Shown here: positions 61,043-64,000 of the stretch, in pieces | Position numbering within the stretch: position 1 is the stretch's first letter | How the letters are laid out: every line of letters starts with the position of its first letter | Origin: Bactericera cockerelli | Lineage: Eukaryota > Arthropoda > Insecta > Hemiptera > Triozidae | Assembly (NCBI GenBank): GCA_024516035.1 | Contig: CM044958.1 | Coordinates: 49,767,423 to 49,831,422, forward strand | Reading direction: 5' to 3' | DNA length: 64,000 nt | The notes under the pieces: generated by a model | What the model was told of the DNA's origin: nothing | The model's database searches: none | The model's input: the letters and a program-made list of their open reading frames with translations, nothing else | Made by a program: the position numbers and the translations under genes

Positions 61043-62655
61043 CACTAAGCAAAACAAAATAAGGGCCACCTGTATTTTTTAAGATCATCGTGTGTAGTAC
61101 ACCTTGGATTGAAAGTTTATTATTGTTATCTTACTTATCTTGTTAATTAGACACTCAGGTATGAATTGTGACCCTAACTTGAATAAATGGCATGAGGTAA
61201 ATATCATTATTTGAGATAATAATCAAAACAGTTAATAGTCCTATCTCGAACGGTTTGGTAATTACCTTAATATTTTTTCTTAATATCTTTTCTCTTGATT
61301 TAAAGTAATTTTTAGTGTTTCTTATCGACATGCCGAGGGTTCGACACCATTTAGGTCAAGAATTACGTATCAGAGCCGTAACTGTACTTGAAGAGGGCCT
61401 TTCTCAGCGGAGTGTGGCCAACAGGCTTCAAGTGTTACGGTGAGCCATTCAAAATTTATGGAGTCGTTACCAAGAGACTGGAAATTTATCAAGAAGACCA
61501 GGAAGTGGGAGAGCGCTTGAGACAGCGCTCAACCACTGGGAGAGAAGACCGATTTATAGCCAGGACAGCCCTGCAGGAATGGTTCACATCCGGCCCCCGC
61601 GTACAAATGGACCTCCAGGAGTACTCGAACACAGTTGTAAGTGCTCAAACTATTCACAATAGATTGAAAGAGGTACAAATTCACTCTAGGAGAAAAGTTC
61701 GTAAACCTAAACTTAGTTCTGGACACCGCGCTGCAAAATTAAGGTGGTCTAGAGAACACCTGCACTGGACTGATGAGGAATGGAAGTGTGTGCTCTTCTC
61801 GGATGAATGTAAAGTGAATTTTGAAAGTGACGATAGACGTATTTGAGTGTTCCGACGCTCAGGAGAGAGGTTTCAGAGCTCTTGTAATCATGAAGCAGAT
61901 CCTCATGGGGGACCAAGTGTTATGGTGTGGGGTGACATCAGTAGCAGAGGGAAAACCGATCTGGTTTTCCTTGTTGACGAAACGGTAACCTCTCAACTTT
62001 GTGTGGATAATGACATCGTTCCCCATGTGCTTCCATTTAGCGAAAGAACCGGTCCCAACTTTATCTTCATGCATGATAATGCCCGCCCCCATACGGCAAG
62101 AGCCACTATTGAGGTATTACAAGCAGCGGGGATCAGAGTTCTCGGCTGGCCAGCGATAAGCCCAGCCTTCAACCCTATTGAACATGCATGGGATTACCTT
62201 AAGAAGGCGATTAAAACCCTAAAAGATCAGATCTAGACTTAAGATCAGCTCATGGAGGCATTAACAGCTGCATGGAACAGGATTCCGGAAGAGCCCATCC
62301 ATGTACTCATCCAAAGCATGCCAAGAAGAGTCCAGTCATGTGTAACAGATCGTGGAGGTCACACTCGGTACTAAGGAGCCGATAAATTTCAATTCCTTCT
62401 TGGTATGCTGTTGTGATGGTTGAACAAGCGTCTTAACTTTTATTCTCAAGTTTGTTCTAAAATGACTATTTTCAAAAAAATAAATAAAAATCTTGAATTT
62501 TTTTAATAAAAACTAGTTTGTTTTTATCTAAATAGTTAGAGGAGAATGTATTGGAGTAATTTCAACTTTTTATTTCATATTTAAACCTATACATTTGAAG
62601 TGGTAGGTCCGAATCTCTAAAAATACTTGTGGCCCTTATTTTGTTTTGCTTAGTG
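61043..62655 (+). mobile_element. Complete Tc1-like transposon, 1613 bp
   Basis: Inverted ends CACTAAGCAAAACAAAATAA GGGCCAC at 61043 and 62655, TA on both sides (61041-61042, 62656-62657). One transposase reading region fills the middle. Ends are identical over their first 27 bases, so the insertion is fairly young despite the broken gene. Confidence 0.93.
61330..62374 (+). pseudogene. Tc1-family transposase, inactivated
   Basis: A DDE transposase that would cut and paste the element around it by acting on its inverted ends. It starts at ATG 61330 with an N-terminal helix-turn-helix region (ELRIRAVTVLEEGLSQRSVA), meets TGA at 61441-61443, then the frame shifts by one base near the GRPGSGR-like linker (about 61510-61530). 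The DDE core follows: first Asp in FSDE (61802), second in MHDNARPHTA (62075), Glu in NPIEHAWDYL (62180), spacing DD34E as in Tc1. Further stops lie at 61844-61846, 62234-62236 and 62240-62242, and the family-like end is at TAA 62372-62374. Length is about 345 codons, normal for Tc1. It cannot make a full protein as it stands; activity would need a partner copy. Confidence 0.92.
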
Positions 62656-62699
62656 TATAAACAATTTTCTATTATATCCGAGTCCATTATATCTGGGTT

Positions 62700-62890
62700 T
62701 GACAGTAGTCTGATAAGCCAGGTAGAGTATTTATAAGTTGGTTCGAATCCTACCCAGTGCGTGAAATTTTCCTCATTAATTTGTGATCACATAATAATTA
62801 GACTCATAGTTAAGTGGTAGAAAATGCTTTTAGCATTAACCTCGCCTGGTGGTTACGTTCCACTAAGAATAGTTATTATTATTATTATAG
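62700..62890 (+). mobile_element. tRNA-derived SINE family B, damaged head
   Basis: TAGTCTGATAAGCCAGGTAG, GTTGGTTCGAATCCTACCCA, TTAAGTGGTAGAAAATGCTT and an ATT-repeat end. It follows the Tc1 element within 50 bp. Confidence 0.83.
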
Positions 62891-62894
62891 TAGG

Positions 62895-64000
62895 TATTCT
62901 CAGGACAGAATTTTTTATTAATATTTTACCCAACATCATAAGAAATTTAATGTTAATCCAATTTCTCGTTAAAATCGCGCAAATCTATCGTGTTCGCGAC
63001 CATTTATTGCAAGTTTGTCCTTTGTCAACGCATTTCGCTCAACATCGTGGGAATTTTACTCATGTGGACATTATGGGTTTGTGTACCAGTCTTAAGGCCT
63101 AGGACACTCTAGGAGGACATATACAGTATGTTTCAGAAAAGGTGGCCACCCCCTCGTAACTTTTGAACGCGACGGAATTTTTCAATTCTGTAAAGTCCTA
63201 GGTATAGGAAGTGCCCTATGGCCCATCCTGTGGTCATATTTATTTTTGGCCCCGGTCGGCCCTTCCGGCTTTTAGGCCATATTTTTTCATTTTTCTCGCG
63301 AATTTTAAATGGAATGCTATATTTTTTATTCCTGTTAATTAAAGTCCAAGTTAGGCTGAGTATAATGAGCTTTTAAAATTTTCAAAAAACCTTATCAGGG
63401 GCGGAGCTAGTAGAGTGCAAGTTTCAAAATTGTTACACCCTGTATTTCAGAGTTAGTTAGATTTTTTAGTACTTTTTTTATGTTCATAGGTTCAAAATAT
63501 TGTTTTACACCATATGAAATCAAAAAAATATTCTTGTTTACTTCTAATCAGGGTCATAGTAAGGTTTTTGTAAGAGTACTTTTTTTTCTCACGTCAATTT
63601 TTCCGTAAATTAATGGTGTTCTCGAAATTGGCATTTTTAGAGGTGAAAGTCTGCAGTGACATATGTTTTTTATGCTTGAAATCGAAAGAAAACTAAACGG
63701 AGAAGCGATTTAAATCATAAAAAAAGCCATTTAAATTGCTAGTTTTTTCACGACAGTGTCCGGTAAAGTGGGTGAATTTCGTATTGTTCTTTTTTTTTTT
63801 TTTTTTTTTTTTGAGGAAATACAATTGGCATAGAAAATAAATAATATCTAATAAGAAAATATTACTTCAATGAACATAACTAAATGCGAAATTAAATGAA
63901 AATTATTTCTTCTAAATCAGTGCCGGATATTTTTTTTTTTCTCTCTCTCTCTTTTTCACTTTTCAAAGTTCAAGTTGTATCAAAAATAATTATCGGATAA
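62895..64000. other. Unassigned end of window, possible transposon start
   Basis: From about 63122 ACAGTATGTTTCAGAAAAGG TGGCCACC resembles the outer end of a Tc1/mariner or related element, and TTACACCCTGTATTTCAG at about 63432 resembles an opposite end. A poly(T) run is at 63790-63812. No coding sequence recognised. Confidence 0.35.

Overview
The window is non-coding-rich DNA of an animal, most likely an insect. The evidence is a split gene of the sidestep immunoglobulin-superfamily receptors (an arthropod guidance-receptor group), long introns, abundant (ATT)n and CT/GA microsatellites, and many SINEs, MITEs and Tc1/mariner-type elements. A hemipteran would fit the overall style, but I cannot prove the order from sequence alone. 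There are no operons, ribosome binding sites or bacterial features.

Only two host genes are supported. (1) The 3' end of a sidestep-like receptor runs on the + strand from 6255 to 22059 in five exons: fibronectin type III half 1, half 2, transmembrane plus cytoplasmic start, cytoplasmic middle, and C-terminus ending in a PDZ-ligand-like ESTV. All splice phases agree (1,1,1,0). The signal peptide and immunoglobulin exons must lie upstream of the window. Its introns hold most of the mobile elements of the first 22 kb. Tandem duplications abut or include several of its splice sites: a minisatellite runs into the acceptor at 6255, the donor region at 14964 is duplicated, and the donor at 21007 has been copied several times in 139-bp units. 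(2) A compact cytochrome c oxidase subunit 6C-like sequence on the - strand (35319-35102) is intronless and carries a one-base frameshift, so it is probably a retrocopy or otherwise broken.

Layout: 1-5.8 kb is pyrimidine-rich and repeat-rich DNA; 5.8-22.5 kb is the receptor gene with its intronic elements, including a mariner-like element with very long inverted repeats (11214-14285) that contains a Helitron, a SINE fragment and a hAT MITE; 22.5-30 kb holds SINEs, a piggyBac-type MITE and foldback DNA; 30.2-32 kb is a composite element with inverted ends enclosing about 170-bp tandem repeats; 35 kb holds the COX6C copy; 35.8-37.4 kb holds a hAT MITE and a second Helitron; 38-58 kb holds dispersed SINEs, MITEs and degenerate minisatellites; 58.5-59.5 kb is a 30-bp satellite; 61.0-62.7 kb is a complete Tc1 element with a broken transposase.

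At least five SINE families are visible: one whose head resembles 5S rRNA, and four or more with tRNA-like heads. Nested insertions give a relative age order. The least explained structure is a run of hairpins at 20219-20739 in the receptor's third intron. Two adjacent hairpins there are paralogous and keep pairing by compensatory changes.
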